This document shows, in pieces, positions 1 to 8,597 of a DNA stretch of 64,000 bases. Position 1 is the stretch's first letter; each line of letters opens with the position of its first letter. The DNA comes from Mxb001 sp964537955 (lineage in GTDB: Bacteria; Actinomycetota; Actinomycetes; S36-B12). The notes under the pieces were generated by a model. It did no database searches. It saw only the letters and a list, made by a program, of their open reading frames with translations, and was not told where the DNA came from. Position numbers and translations under genes: made by a program. Location of the stretch: positions 61,415 through 125,414 of the forward strand of contig CAZICY010000001.1 of assembly GCA_964537955.1 (NCBI GenBank), written 5' to 3'.

Positions 1-34
1 GCCGCTTGCTCGGGGGGACGGTCAACTCGCTCAC
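1..34 (-). CDS. Start of a truncated gene, possibly ribose-phosphate pyrophosphokinase
   Basis: A GTG codon whose first base is position 34 on the minus strand overlaps the glmU stop codon in a GTGA arrangement. The visible codons read M-S-E-L-T-V-P-P-S-K-R before the window ends. Prs follows glmU in many actinobacteria, and a lysine/arginine-rich start is compatible with Prs, but eleven residues cannot identify a family. This is an inference from position only. Confidence 0.35.
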   Translation of the reverse strand, partial: MSELTVPPSKR

Positions 35-1491
35 GATGACTCCTCGCTGGTCGGGGGCTGATCGCGGTCTGCGTCGGCGGCACGCGCCGATTCGGTGCCG
101 GGGCGCTTGCGCTGCACCCATCCGGGAATGTTGCGCTGGCGAGCACGGCCCACGGCCATCGCGCCTGCGGGGACATCCTCGGTGATGACCGAGCCCGCAG
201 CCGTGTAGGCGCCATCGCCGACGGTCACGGGCGCCACGAGCATCGTGTCGCTGCCGATGCGGGCGTGCCGGCCGATCACGGTGCGGTGCTTGGCCTGCCC
301 GTCGTAGTTCACGAAGATCGTCGCCGCGCCGACGTTGGTCCCCTCGCCCACTTCGGCGTCGCCGACGTAGGACAGGTGCGGGACCTTCGCGCCCGACCCG
401 AGGCTGGCGTTCTTCATCTCCACGAAGGCCCCCGCACGAGCGTCCGGTCCCAGGCGTGCGCCGGGTCGCAGATAGGTGAAGGGGCCGACGCTGGCACCGG
501 CCTCGATCACCGCGAGCTCTGCCCATGTGTGGATGAGGGTGGCACCCTCTCCCACCTCGCACGACGTCAGCGTCGTTCCGGGCCCGATCCGCGCCCCGGC
601 GGCGACGGAGGTCGGTCCGAGCAACGACGTCTGCGGGAGGAGCGTGACGTCGGGCGCCAGGTCGACGTCGACGTCGATCCAGGTGGATCCCGGGTCGAGC
701 ATCGAGACGCCGGCGCGCATCCAGCGGTCGTTGATGCGATCGCGCATGAGTGCGGCAGCCTCTGCGAGCTGAACCCGATCGTTGACCCCGAGGATCTCGT
801 GGGAGTCGTCTACGACAATCGCGGCGACGCGATCCCCGTCAGCGCGAAGGATGCCCACGGCATCGGTGAGGTACTCCTCGCCCTGGTCGTTGGCCGTGGT
901 GAGCCTGTCGAGCGCTGGCCCAAGACGGGCCGGGTCGAAGGCATACATCCCCGCGTTGATCTCGTCGATGGCCAGGACCTCGGAGGAGGCATCGCGGTGC
1001 TCGACGATGGCCTCAACGGACCCGTCCGGCGCCCGCACGATGCGCCCATAGCCGGCAGGATCGCGCAGGATCGCGCTGAGGAGCGTGGCGGCGGCCCCGG
1101 TGCGGACGTGATCGTCGACGAGCATCCGCACCGTGGACCCGGTGAGCAAAGGGGTGTCCCCGCTGAGGACGACGACCGGCGCGGACGTCAGCGGCTGTGC
1201 CGACGCCAGCGCCGCGAGGGCGATCCGCACCGCATGCCCGGTGCCGAGCTGCTCCTCCTGCACGACCGTGTCGACCCACGGCGCGACCTCCTCGAGGTGC
1301 GCGAGGACCTGGTCGCGCGCGTGGCCGATCACCACCACGACATGCGACGGATCGACGGCAGAGGCAGCCTCAAGCACGTGACCGATGAGCGTGCGGCCAG
1401 CAATGGCATGGAGCACCTTGGGGGTCGCGGACCGCATGCGCGTGCCTTCACCCGCTGCGAGGACGATGACGATCGGGCCCTGCGACGTCAC
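31..1491 (-). CDS. glmU: Bifunctional GlmU: N-acetylglucosamine-1-phosphate uridyltransferase / glucosamine-1-phosphate acetyltransferase
   Basis: GlmU makes UDP-N-acetylglucosamine for peptidoglycan in the cytoplasm. It first acetylates glucosamine-1-phosphate, then transfers UMP. The 486-residue product has the nucleotidyltransferase signature LAAGEGTRM at residues 11-19 and TPKVLH just after. The C-terminal half (about 260-455) is a left-handed beta helix of hexapeptide repeats, with the acetyltransferase segment KVPHLSYVGD carrying the catalytic-type histidine. The start is GTG. Length matches actinobacterial GlmU, which is longer than the E. coli enzyme because of a charged, disordered C-terminal tail seen here as well. 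It overlaps the next gene by 4 bp. Confidence 0.97.
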   Translation of the reverse strand: MTSQGPIVIVLAAGEGTRMRSATPKVLHAIAGRTLIGHVLEAASAVDPSHVVVVIGHARDQVLAHLEEVAPWVDTVVQEEQLGTGHAVRIALAALASAQPLTSAPVVVLSGDTPLLTGSTVRMLVDDHVRTGAAATLLSAILRDPAGYGRIVRAPDGSVEAIVEHRDASSEVLAIDEINAGMYAFDPARLGPALDRLTTANDQGEEYLTDAVGILRADGDRVAAIVVDDSHEILGVNDRVQLAEAAALMRDRINDRWMRAGVSMLDPGSTWIDVDVDLAPDVTLLPQTSLLGPTSVAAGARIGPGTTLTSCEVGEGATLIHTWAELAVIEAGASVGPFTYLRPGARLGPDARAGAFVEMKNASLGSGAKVPHLSYVGDAEVGEGTNVGAATIFVNYDGQAKHRTVIGRHARIGSDTMLVAPVTVGDGAYTAAGSVITEDVPAGAMAVGRARQRNIPGWVQRKRPGTESARAADADRDQPPTSEESS

Positions 1492-1564
1492 CGCTCACGG
1501 ACCTCCACGAGAAGGGTCGCCCCTGGGGGCAGCCGACGTCGGCACCCTACCCCCCGAGCAGGGG

Positions 1565-1635
1565 CTCCCGGCGAGGGAGTCGAACCCCCATTCAGAGATC
1601 CAAAGTCTCTTGTCCTGCCATTGGACGAGCCGGGA
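1565..1635 (-). tRNA. tRNA-Gln (anticodon TTG)
   Basis: Read on the minus strand, the acceptor arms TCCCGGC and GCCGGGA pair perfectly. The D stem is GTCC/GGAC. The anticodon stem AGAGA/TCTCT encloses the seven-base loop CTTTGGA, giving anticodon TTG. The T arm contains TTCGACT. The discriminator is G and the CCA end is not encoded. A tRNA-Gln beside glmU is a familiar actinobacterial arrangement. Confidence 0.95.
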
Positions 1636-1704
1636 TGGAGCGCCCTCGCGGGGCTCGCCGAGCAGTCTCCCAGGGTCCGTGGGCGGCCATAGCCCTGGAC
1701 AGGT

Positions 1705-1731
1705 TACGCAACCGTAGGTTACGGTGGCGTA
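1705..1731. promoter_or_regulatory. Inverted-repeat operator upstream of the desaturase
   Basis: TACGCAACCGTA (1705-1716) and TACGGTGGCGTA (1720-1731) form an inverted repeat with 11 of 12 positions paired around a 3-bp spacer. It lies about 70 bp before the desaturase start. A possible -10 sequence TAGGTT (1730-1735) overlaps the right arm. The regulator is probably the TetR protein encoded just downstream of the desaturase, an inference from position and site symmetry. Confidence 0.6.
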
Positions 1732-1799
1732 GGTTTATGGCGCGCCGCCCCATCGACGCGCGCGGTGGCCCGCGGTCGGCAACGAGTCAGGGAGTGGTC

Positions 1800-2798
1800 A
1801 TGACGGCAACCATCGAGGAGCGCGGCGCATCGGGGCGCCCGGCCACCGAGCCCATGGCGCGGGGCATGCGCACGACCATCGGCTTCTTCGTCGCCGTGCC
1901 TCTCATCGCCGTCGCCCTGGCCGTCCCCGTCGCCTGGGGCGGCTGGCTGGGCTGGACCGACCTGGTCCTCGCCGCGGTCTTCTACGTCATCGCAGCCGCG
2001 GGCATCACCGTGGGATTCCACCGCCACTTCACCCATGGCTCCTTCAAGGCGCCCACGTGGGTGTCGGTCGCCCTGGCAATCGCCGGCTCCACGGCCGTGC
2101 AGGGCTCCCTCGACCAGTGGGTAGCCGATCATCGCCGCCATCACGCCCGAAGCGACGAGGAGGGCGACCCGCACAGCCCCTGGCGCTACGGCACCTCACG
2201 GCGCGCGGTCGCGAAGGGACTCGTCTTCGCCCACGTGGGCTGGCTCTTCGACGGCCAGCAGACCTCCATCGAGCGCTACGCACCTGATATCCGGGCCAAC
2301 GCCGCGCTGCAGCGGGTCTCGCGCTACTTCCCCTGGATCGTCGTCTCCACGATCCTCGCCCCAGCGATCCTCGGCGGCCTCCTCACCTGGTCCTGGCAGG
2401 GTGCACTCACCGCGCTCTTCTGGGCCGGGCTGCTGCGCATCGCACTCGTGCATCACGTCACCTGGTCGATCAACTCGATCTGCCACGTCTTCGGGCAGCG
2501 TCCCTTCCGCACCCGCGACAACTCCACCAACAATCGCTGGCTGGCACTGCCCTCGCTGGGCGAGTCATGGCACAACCTCCATCACGCCGAGCCCACAGCC
2601 GCTCGACACGGCGTGCTGCGCGGCCAGGTCGACATCAGCGCCGGGATCATCCGCGCCATGGAGCGCATGCACCTCGCGCGCGATGTCCGCTGGCCTAGCC
2701 CTGCGCGCCTCGCGAACAAGCTCAAGGACCCGGCGCTGCGCCGGCGCATCCGGGGCTGGACCCCCGATGCGGAGCCTGCGACCCCGGCCGCCTCCTAG
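1800..2798 (+). CDS. Acyl-CoA / fatty acid desaturase
   Basis: This is a membrane di-iron desaturase that introduces a double bond into acyl chains (delta-9 type by resemblance). The three histidine boxes are visible: HRHFTHG, HRRHH and HNLHH, spaced around paired hydrophobic segments. I chose ATG at 1800 because GGGAG precedes it by 7 bp and the hydrophobic region begins soon after; an open frame extends to 1635 but runs through the operator and tRNA. The product is 332 residues, normal for the family. A TetR regulator follows 30 bp later on the same strand and is probably cotranscribed. Substrate chain length cannot be read from the sequence. Confidence 0.92.
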   Translation: MTATIEERGASGRPATEPMARGMRTTIGFFVAVPLIAVALAVPVAWGGWLGWTDLVLAAVFYVIAAAGITVGFHRHFTHGSFKAPTWVSVALAIAGSTAVQGSLDQWVADHRRHHARSDEEGDPHSPWRYGTSRRAVAKGLVFAHVGWLFDGQQTSIERYAPDIRANAALQRVSRYFPWIVVSTILAPAILGGLLTWSWQGALTALFWAGLLRIALVHHVTWSINSICHVFGQRPFRTRDNSTNNRWLALPSLGESWHNLHHAEPTAARHGVLRGQVDISAGIIRAMERMHLARDVRWPSPARLANKLKDPALRRRIRGWTPDAEPATPAAS

Positions 2799-2828
2799 GC
2801 CACGGCGCCGAGGGATCGGCTTCCCGTC

Positions 2829-3428
2829 ATGCGCATGACCGGTCGCGAGCGCCGCGAGCAGCTCATCGCCATCGGACGCACCCTGTTCGCCGAGAAGGGA
2901 TTCGAGGCGGTCAGCGTCGAGGAGATCGCCGCCACCGCAGGCGTCTCCAAGCCGGTCGTCTACGAGCACTTCGGCGGCAAGGAGGGCCTCTACGCCGTCG
3001 TCGTCGATCGCGAGATGAACCACCTGCTGTCGATGATCAGCGGAGCCCTACAGGGCACGCACCCTCGCCAGCTCCTGGAGCAGGCCGGAATGGCGCTCTT
3101 CGACTACATCGATGCGCAGCCCGATGGCTTCCGCATCCTCGTGCGCGACTCCCCCGTCTCCCAGCAGACGGGCTCGTTCGCAAGCCTCATCGTCGACGTG
3201 GCCGGACAGGTCGAGCACCTGCTCGCCGACCAGTTCAAGGCGCACGGGCTGCCCACTCGCCTCGCGCCGATGTACTCGCAGATGCTCGTGGGCATGACCG
3301 CGCTCACCGGGCAGTGGTGGCTCGATGTGCGCAAGCCGCGCAAGGAGGAGGTCGTGTCCCACGTCGTCAATCTCGCCTGGAACGGCCTGGCACATCTGGA
3401 GGCCAAGCCGCGGTCCGCCAGGCCGTAG
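2829..3428 (+). CDS. TetR-family transcriptional regulator
   Basis: The 199-residue product has an N-terminal TetR helix-turn-helix at about residues 24-50, including TAGVSKPVVYEHFGGKE, followed by an all-helical ligand domain. It sits 30 bp after the desaturase. It probably represses that gene through the inverted repeat at 1705-1731, as acyl-CoA-sensing TetR proteins do for other desaturases. The ligand is not known. The start could also be the ATG at 2835, two codons in. Confidence 0.9.
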   Translation: MRMTGRERREQLIAIGRTLFAEKGFEAVSVEEIAATAGVSKPVVYEHFGGKEGLYAVVVDREMNHLLSMISGALQGTHPRQLLEQAGMALFDYIDAQPDGFRILVRDSPVSQQTGSFASLIVDVAGQVEHLLADQFKAHGLPTRLAPMYSQMLVGMTALTGQWWLDVRKPRKEEVVSHVVNLAWNGLAHLEAKPRSARP

Positions 3429-3445
3429 GCGCGGCGCGCGTCCGG

Positions 3446-4369
3446 TCAGCTGACGACGCGTGCACCCGGCGCGGGTCCGACGGCATGCCGGACTCCCCGG
3501 ACCAGGCCGGTCCCCGCCATCTCCGCGGCGAGCGCGATCGCCTCCTCGCGGCCCCCGGCAAGGAAGACGCACGTCGGCCCGCTGCCGGAGACCAGTCCGG
3601 CCAGCGCACCGAGCTCGGCGCCCGCATCCAGGACGCCCCGCAACTGCGGGCGCAGTGCCACGGCTGCGGGCTCGAGATCGTTGACCAGGCACCGGGCAAT
3701 CGCATCGGGCTCGCCCTGGCGCAGCGCGGCGAGGAGCGGTGCATCTGCCTGCGCGCCGTCCTCCGAGGGCGCCACGCGCCCCTCCGCGAGGAGCCTGTCC
3801 CACTCGGCGTAGACCGCGGGCGTCGACAACTGCGCGTCGCTCAGCGCCACCACCCAGTGCAGCTCGCCGTGGGCGAGCACCGGGGTCAGCGTCTCGCCGC
3901 GGCCGACGCCGCGCGCGGTCCCACCCGCGAGCGCGAACGGCACATCGGAGCCAAGGTGCGCCGCGATCTCGACGAGGTCGGCGTCGGACGTGTCGAGGCC
4001 CCACAGGCGCCGAAGCGCTACGAGCGTGGCAGCCGCATCGGCACTCCCCCCAGCCATGCCCGCAGCCACGGGGATCGACTTGGCGATGTCGACGGCCACG
4101 TCGGGCGCGGCAAGCCCGGCGTGCCGAGCCAGGGCGAGCGCGGCCTGTGCCGCGATGTTGTCGTCGCCGCCGGGCACGGACCCCGCGCGCTCCCCCGTCG
4201 TCGTGACGACGCGCCCGGATCCCGCCGCACCCGGGCTGACCGTGATCTCATCGACGAGCGACACGGCGTGGAAGACGGTGGTGATCTCATGGAACCCGTC
4301 GGGCCGCAGCCCGCGCACGCGCAGGCTGAGATTGATCTTGGCGGGTGCGACCGCGCGGACCGAGGGCAC
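3446..4369 (-). CDS. ispE: 4-diphosphocytidyl-2-C-methyl-D-erythritol kinase
   Basis: IspE is the ATP-dependent GHMP kinase of the non-mevalonate (MEP) isoprenoid pathway. The N-terminal motif APAKINLSL and the ATP-binding loop AGMAGGSADAAATL are present, and a GSGPT motif lies near the C terminus. The start is taken as GTG at 4369, which gives 307 residues, near the usual size. The frame stays open upstream into rsmA, but that extension is arginine-rich and unlike IspE. The gene lies 29 bp after rsmA, the order found in mycobacteria. Confidence 0.95.
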   Translation of the reverse strand: MPSVRAVAPAKINLSLRVRGLRPDGFHEITTVFHAVSLVDEITVSPGAAGSGRVVTTTGERAGSVPGGDDNIAAQAALALARHAGLAAPDVAVDIAKSIPVAAGMAGGSADAAATLVALRRLWGLDTSDADLVEIAAHLGSDVPFALAGGTARGVGRGETLTPVLAHGELHWVVALSDAQLSTPAVYAEWDRLLAEGRVAPSEDGAQADAPLLAALRQGEPDAIARCLVNDLEPAAVALRPQLRGVLDAGAELGALAGLVSGSGPTCVFLAGGREEAIALAAEMAGTGLVRGVRHAVGPAPGARVVS

Positions 4370-4398
4370 GGATCGACAGTAGCGGGTGGTGCGCGGAC

Positions 4399-5244
4399 TC
4401 AGGCCAGCGCGCGAGCGCTCGCGATGCGCGCGAACGCCCCGACGTCGAGGCTCTCCCCGCGTGCCGAGGGATCGACTCCTGCCGCAAGGAGGATGCGCTC
4501 GGCCTCGGCCGCCGATCCAGCCCAGCCGGCCAGGGCCGCCCGCAGGGTCTTGCGCCGCTGCGCGAACGCCGCGTCGACGACCGCGAACACCTCGGCGCGC
4601 GACGCCGTGCACGCCGGCGGGTCATGCCGGGTGAAGGCCACGAGGCCCGACTCCACCCGCGGAACGGGCCAGAAGACACTCGCGGGGACGGCGCCGGAGC
4701 GCTCAGCGCGCGCGAACCACGCGAGCTTCACCGAGGGCACGCCGTACGTGCGGCTCCCGGGGGGCGCCACGAGGCGGTCGGCGACCTCTGCCTGCACCAT
4801 CACGAGCCCCGTGCGCAGGGTGGGGAAGGCCTCGAGCAGGTGCAGGACGACGGGCACGGCGACGTTGTAGGGAAGGTTGGCGACGAGGGCGTCGGGAGTG
4901 TGCGGCAGGTCGCGGATGCGCAGCGCATCACCCGCGATGACATCGAGGCGCAGGGCGCCGTCGGGCTGCAGGCGGCGCACCGTGTCGGGCAGCGCCTCGG
5001 CGAGGACCGGGTCGATCTCGACCGCGATGACATGGGCTCCCGCAGCGAGGAGGCCGAGGGTGAGACTGCCCACGCCGGGGCCTACCTCGAGCACGACGTC
5101 ACCCGCATGCACGTCGGCAAGTCGCACGATGCGACGCACGGTGTTGGCGTCGACGACGAAGTTCTGGCCCCACTGCTTGGTGGGTCGGATCCCCCACCGC
5201 TCGGCGACGCTGCGCACCTCGCTGGCGCCGAGGAGTCCGTCCAC
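4399..5244 (-). CDS. rsmA: 16S rRNA (adenine1518-N6/adenine1519-N6)-dimethyltransferase
   Basis: RsmA (KsgA) dimethylates two adjacent adenines at the 3' end of 16S rRNA during 30S assembly. The signature KQWGQNFVVD, the SAM loop EVGPGVGSLT and the catalytic NLPYNV motif are present. GTG at 5244 was chosen because it gives the usual N-terminal length; GTG at 5253 would overlap the tatD stop and is possible. In mycobacteria rpfB lies between tatD and this gene; here the two are directly adjacent. Confidence 0.96.
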   Translation of the reverse strand: MDGLLGASEVRSVAERWGIRPTKQWGQNFVVDANTVRRIVRLADVHAGDVVLEVGPGVGSLTLGLLAAGAHVIAVEIDPVLAEALPDTVRRLQPDGALRLDVIAGDALRIRDLPHTPDALVANLPYNVAVPVVLHLLEAFPTLRTGLVMVQAEVADRLVAPPGSRTYGVPSVKLAWFARAERSGAVPASVFWPVPRVESGLVAFTRHDPPACTASRAEVFAVVDAAFAQRRKTLRAALAGWAGSAAEAERILLAAGVDPSARGESLDVGAFARIASARALA

Positions 5245-5246
5245 CG

Positions 5247-6092
5247 CTACCACTCGCCGAAGGCCCGCATGGCGTTGTCCCACAGGTCGGAGCACACCTG
5301 CTCGAGGGGCTCCTCGCGCACCTCGGCCATCGCACGGACCGTGAAGGGGACGAGATAGGAGGCGTTGACGGCGCCCCGATGGGGAACGGGAGTGAGGTAG
5401 GGGGCATCCGTCTCGACCAGCATCCGCTCGCGGGGCAGCACGGCGAGAGCGTCTCGCAACTCCCCGGCGCTCTTGTAGGTCACGACGCCGGCGAAGGAGC
5501 AGTACCACCCGCGGTCAGCGCAGTGTCGCGCCATGGCCGCGTCCCCCGAGAAGCAGTGGAAGACGACCCGATCCGGCGCGCCCTCCTCCTCGAGGATGCG
5601 CAGGATGTCGGCGTGGGCCTCCCGGTCGTGGATGACAAGCGTGCGATCCAGTCGCTTGGCGATGTCGATATGCCTGCGGAACGACTCATGCTGAAGGGCC
5701 TGGTCTGCTGGCTCGCGCGTGCGGTAGTAGTCCAGTCCGGTCTCGCCGACCGCCCGCACCGCCGAGTCCCGCGCGAGTTCCTCGATGCGCCCGATGGCGG
5801 CGTCGAGCCCGTCGCGTCCCTCGCGGGCGACGATCCGAGGCACGTCGTTGGGGTGAAGTGCCACGGCCGCGACGATCTCCGGCGTGGAACTCGCTGCCTG
5901 GACCGCCCATTCGGAGGACGCGACATCGCAGCCGACCTGCACGATGCGCGTGATGCCGGCCTCGCGCGCCAGGGCGAGTGCGGCCTCGGGGGACGGCGAC
6001 TCGCCGAGCTCGCGATCGACGACGTCGAGGTGGCAGTGGGTATCGACGACAGGGCGGGGCAGTGGGTCCGTGGGACCGGGCCGCTGCCTCAC
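5247..6092 (-). CDS. tatD: TatD-family metal-dependent hydrolase / DNase
   Basis: This is a TIM-barrel metal-dependent nuclease of the YcfH/TatD group. The N-terminal metal motif DTHCHLD, the internal GETGLDYY motif, FHCFSGD and the C-terminal ETDAPYLTP are all visible in a 281-residue product of standard length. The GTG start overlaps the metG stop (GTGA), so the two are translationally coupled. The cellular role of such enzymes is usually given as 3'-5' DNA or RNA processing, which the sequence cannot refine. Confidence 0.94.
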   Translation of the reverse strand: MRQRPGPTDPLPRPVVDTHCHLDVVDRELGESPSPEAALALAREAGITRIVQVGCDVASSEWAVQAASSTPEIVAAVALHPNDVPRIVAREGRDGLDAAIGRIEELARDSAVRAVGETGLDYYRTREPADQALQHESFRRHIDIAKRLDRTLVIHDREAHADILRILEEEGAPDRVVFHCFSGDAAMARHCADRGWYCSFAGVVTYKSAGELRDALAVLPRERMLVETDAPYLTPVPHRGAVNASYLVPFTVRAMAEVREEPLEQVCSDLWDNAMRAFGEW

Positions 6093-7669
6093 GCGGGCTC
6101 CTCTTCCAGGCGCGGGAAGAGGACGGCGCCCTTGGAGACCGCCGCGCCCGCGGGGAGCTGCCCCCATGAGGCCACGCGGTCGATGCGCTGCTCGGCGATC
6201 GGCCCGAGCGTCGCCTCCGCCCCGATCTGCTCCCAGAGCAGGCCCATGGCCTTGGGCATCACGGGGTTGTAGAGGGTCGCGATCGCCCGCAGGGACTCGC
6301 ACACGGTGTAGAGGATCGTGTCGAGTCGCGACGCGAGCGCATCGTCCTTGGCGACCACCCAGGGCTCCTGCTCGGTGACGTAGAGGTTGACGGCGTCGAT
6401 GAACCGGCGCACGGCCGCGATGCCCGAGGCGAAGTCCAGCGCGCACATGGCCTGGTCGGCCTCGACGGCGACCTGACCGAGGAGCGCGTGGAGGTGCTCC
6501 TCAGCAGCCGTCGTCTCTCCCGGCGCAGGCAGCGACCCACCGCGGTAGCGCTGGACCATGGCGGTGGCCCGGGAGGCGAGGTTGCCCAGTCCGTTGGCCA
6601 GCTCGGCCGTGTAACGCGCGGACATGTCCTCCCAGGAGAAGGAGCCGTCCTGGCCGAACTGAATGGCCCGCATGAAGTAGTAGCGGAAGGCATCCGAGCC
6701 GAAGTGGTCCACGATCTGCTCCGGCGCGATGCCCGTCAGGCGCGTCTTGCTCATCTTCTCCCCGCCCACGAGCAGCCAGCCGTGGGCGAAGACCTTGCGC
6801 GGCAGCGGCAGTCCCGCGGCCATGAGCATCGCGGGCCAGTAGACGGCATGGAAGCGCAGGATGTCCTTGCCGACGAGGTGCACGTCCGCGGGCCAGGCGC
6901 GGCCGAAGAGCTCTGCCTCCGCTGAGCCCTCCGGTGCGCCGTAGCCGACCGCCGTCGCGTAGTTGAGCAGTGCGTCGAACCACACGTAGACGACCTGGCG
7001 TTCGTCCCAGGGCAGCCCGATGCCCCAGGACACGCTGCTGCGCGACATCGAGATGTCCACCAGGCCCTGACGCAGGAAGGACATCACCTCGTTGTAGGCA
7101 CTCTGCGGCTCGACGGCCGATGGATCCGCCTCGTAGTGCGCGATGAGCGCATCGGTGAAGGCTGAGAGCCGGAAGAACCAGTTGGTCTCCTTAAGCATCT
7201 CGACCGGACGCTGGTGGACCGGGCAGAGCTGGTCTCCCTCCGGGCCTGACACCAGGTCGCCCGGCAGCTTGAACTCCTCGCACCCCACGCAGTAGGGACC
7301 CTCGTAGTCGGCCTCGTAGACGAAGCCGTTGTCGCGCACGGTCTGCCAAAAGAGCTGCACCCGCTCCTTGTGGCGCGGCTGGGTCGTCCTGATGAAGTCG
7401 TCATTGGCCGCGTCGATGGTGCCCAGCACCGGTCGCCAGGACTCCTCCACGAGCCGATCCACCCACTGCTGCGGGGCGACGCCACCGGTCTCGGCGGCGC
7501 GCTGCACCTTCGTGCCGTGCTCGTCCACTCCCGTGAGGAACCACACCTCGTCGCCGCGCTGGCGATGCCAGCGCGTGAGCACATCACCCGCGGTCGTCGT
7601 GTAGGCATGGCCGATGTGAGGCGCGTCATTGACGTAGTAGATCGGCGTCGTGACGTAGTAGGCGGCCAT
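6089..7669 (-). CDS. metG: Methionyl-tRNA synthetase
   Basis: A class I aminoacyl-tRNA synthetase that charges tRNA-Met. The HIGH motif is at residues 18-21, a zinc-knuckle-like CVGCEEF lies near residue 130 and the KMSKT motif near residue 300. The C-terminal anticodon-binding helical domain is complete, and there is no EMAP/Trbp111 extension. The product is 526 residues, as in mycobacteria. The frame is open upstream of ATG 7669, but the HIGH-containing beta strand begins right after that ATG, which fixes the start. Confidence 0.97.
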   Translation of the reverse strand: MAAYYVTTPIYYVNDAPHIGHAYTTTAGDVLTRWHRQRGDEVWFLTGVDEHGTKVQRAAETGGVAPQQWVDRLVEESWRPVLGTIDAANDDFIRTTQPRHKERVQLFWQTVRDNGFVYEADYEGPYCVGCEEFKLPGDLVSGPEGDQLCPVHQRPVEMLKETNWFFRLSAFTDALIAHYEADPSAVEPQSAYNEVMSFLRQGLVDISMSRSSVSWGIGLPWDERQVVYVWFDALLNYATAVGYGAPEGSAEAELFGRAWPADVHLVGKDILRFHAVYWPAMLMAAGLPLPRKVFAHGWLLVGGEKMSKTRLTGIAPEQIVDHFGSDAFRYYFMRAIQFGQDGSFSWEDMSARYTAELANGLGNLASRATAMVQRYRGGSLPAPGETTAAEEHLHALLGQVAVEADQAMCALDFASGIAAVRRFIDAVNLYVTEQEPWVVAKDDALASRLDTILYTVCESLRAIATLYNPVMPKAMGLLWEQIGAEATLGPIAEQRIDRVASWGQLPAGAAVSKGAVLFPRLEEEPA

Positions 7670-7680
7670 GGGGCGCGATC

Positions 7681-8541
7681 CTACTTTCCGGTCTGCTGCG
7701 CAGCGGACTTGGCACTCACCACTGCGTCGTACACCTCGCGACGAGACACGCCATGGCGCTGGGCGACGGAGAGGATGGCGGCACGCCGATCCGTCCCGCC
7801 AGACTCCAAGCTCGCCACCGCGGCGGCCCACGACTGCGGATCACCGCTGGGCGCGATCGCGATCGCGCCGCCGACGACGAGCGTGACCTCGCCGCGTACC
7901 TCGCCGAGCCCGTCGCGCAGGTCCCCGAGCGTGCCGCGACGCACTTCCTCGTAGGTCTTCGTCAGCTCCCGGCAGATCGCCGCCGGCCGCTGCGCTCCCA
8001 GGCCCTCGACGAGCGCGGCCATCGTCTCCGCCACGCGGTGGGGCGCCTCGAAGAACACCATGGTCCGGCGCTCGTCCGCGAGCTCCTCGATCCGACGCCG
8101 ACGCTCGCCTGCCTTGCGCGGCAGGAAGCCCTCGAAGCAGAAGCGGTCCACGGGCAGGCCGGACACGGCGAGGGCCGCCAGGACCGCGCTGGGTCCGGGC
8201 AGGACCGTCACCTCGATGCCCGCGTCGAGGCACGCGCGCACGAGCCGGTATCCCGGGTCGCTCACCAGCGGCATGCCGGCGTCGCTCACGACGAGCACCT
8301 GATCACCGCGCACGAGGCGCTCGACCAGCTTCTTCGCACGCCCCTCCTCCACCGAGTCGTGGAGCGAGACGACATCCGCCGTGATCGTCACCCCGAGGTC
8401 CCCAGCGAGTCGGCGCAGGCGCCGGGTGTCCTCCGCGGCGATGACGTCGACCGAGCCCAGGGCCTGCACGAGCCGGGTGCTCGCATCTCCCGGGTTGCCC
8501 AGCGGGGTCGCCGCGATCAGCAGGACAGCGGGCCGGGTCAC
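7681..8541 (-). CDS. rsmI: 16S rRNA (cytidine1402-2'-O)-methyltransferase
   Basis: RsmI is a tetrapyrrole-methylase-fold SAM enzyme that methylates the ribose of C1402 in the 16S decoding centre. The N-terminal ATPLGNPGD, the SDAGMPLVSDPG loop and the GPSAVLAAL motif match the family. The GTG start at 8541 gives 286 residues. It lies 11 bp upstream of metG on the same strand and is divergent from pmt, as in M. tuberculosis (Rv1003/Rv1002c). Confidence 0.96.
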   Translation of the reverse strand: MTRPAVLLIAATPLGNPGDASTRLVQALGSVDVIAAEDTRRLRRLAGDLGVTITADVVSLHDSVEEGRAKKLVERLVRGDQVLVVSDAGMPLVSDPGYRLVRACLDAGIEVTVLPGPSAVLAALAVSGLPVDRFCFEGFLPRKAGERRRRIEELADERRTMVFFEAPHRVAETMAALVEGLGAQRPAAICRELTKTYEEVRRGTLGDLRDGLGEVRGEVTLVVGGAIAIAPSGDPQSWAAAVASLESGGTDRRAAILSVAQRHGVSRREVYDAVVSAKSAAQQTGK

Positions 8542-8597
8542 TCGACCATCCTCGCAGTCGGCACGACCCTGACCCGCCCGGTGCCTACCATGGGGCG

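Noticed and set aside
265..1692. Long plus-strand frame opposite glmU
   Set aside because: No family resemblance, and it runs across the tRNA-Gln gene. The complementary strand encodes complete GlmU.
1635..1799. N-terminal extension of the desaturase frame
   Set aside because: It overlaps the tRNA-Gln end and the inverted-repeat operator. ATG 1800 with GGGAG fits the family start.
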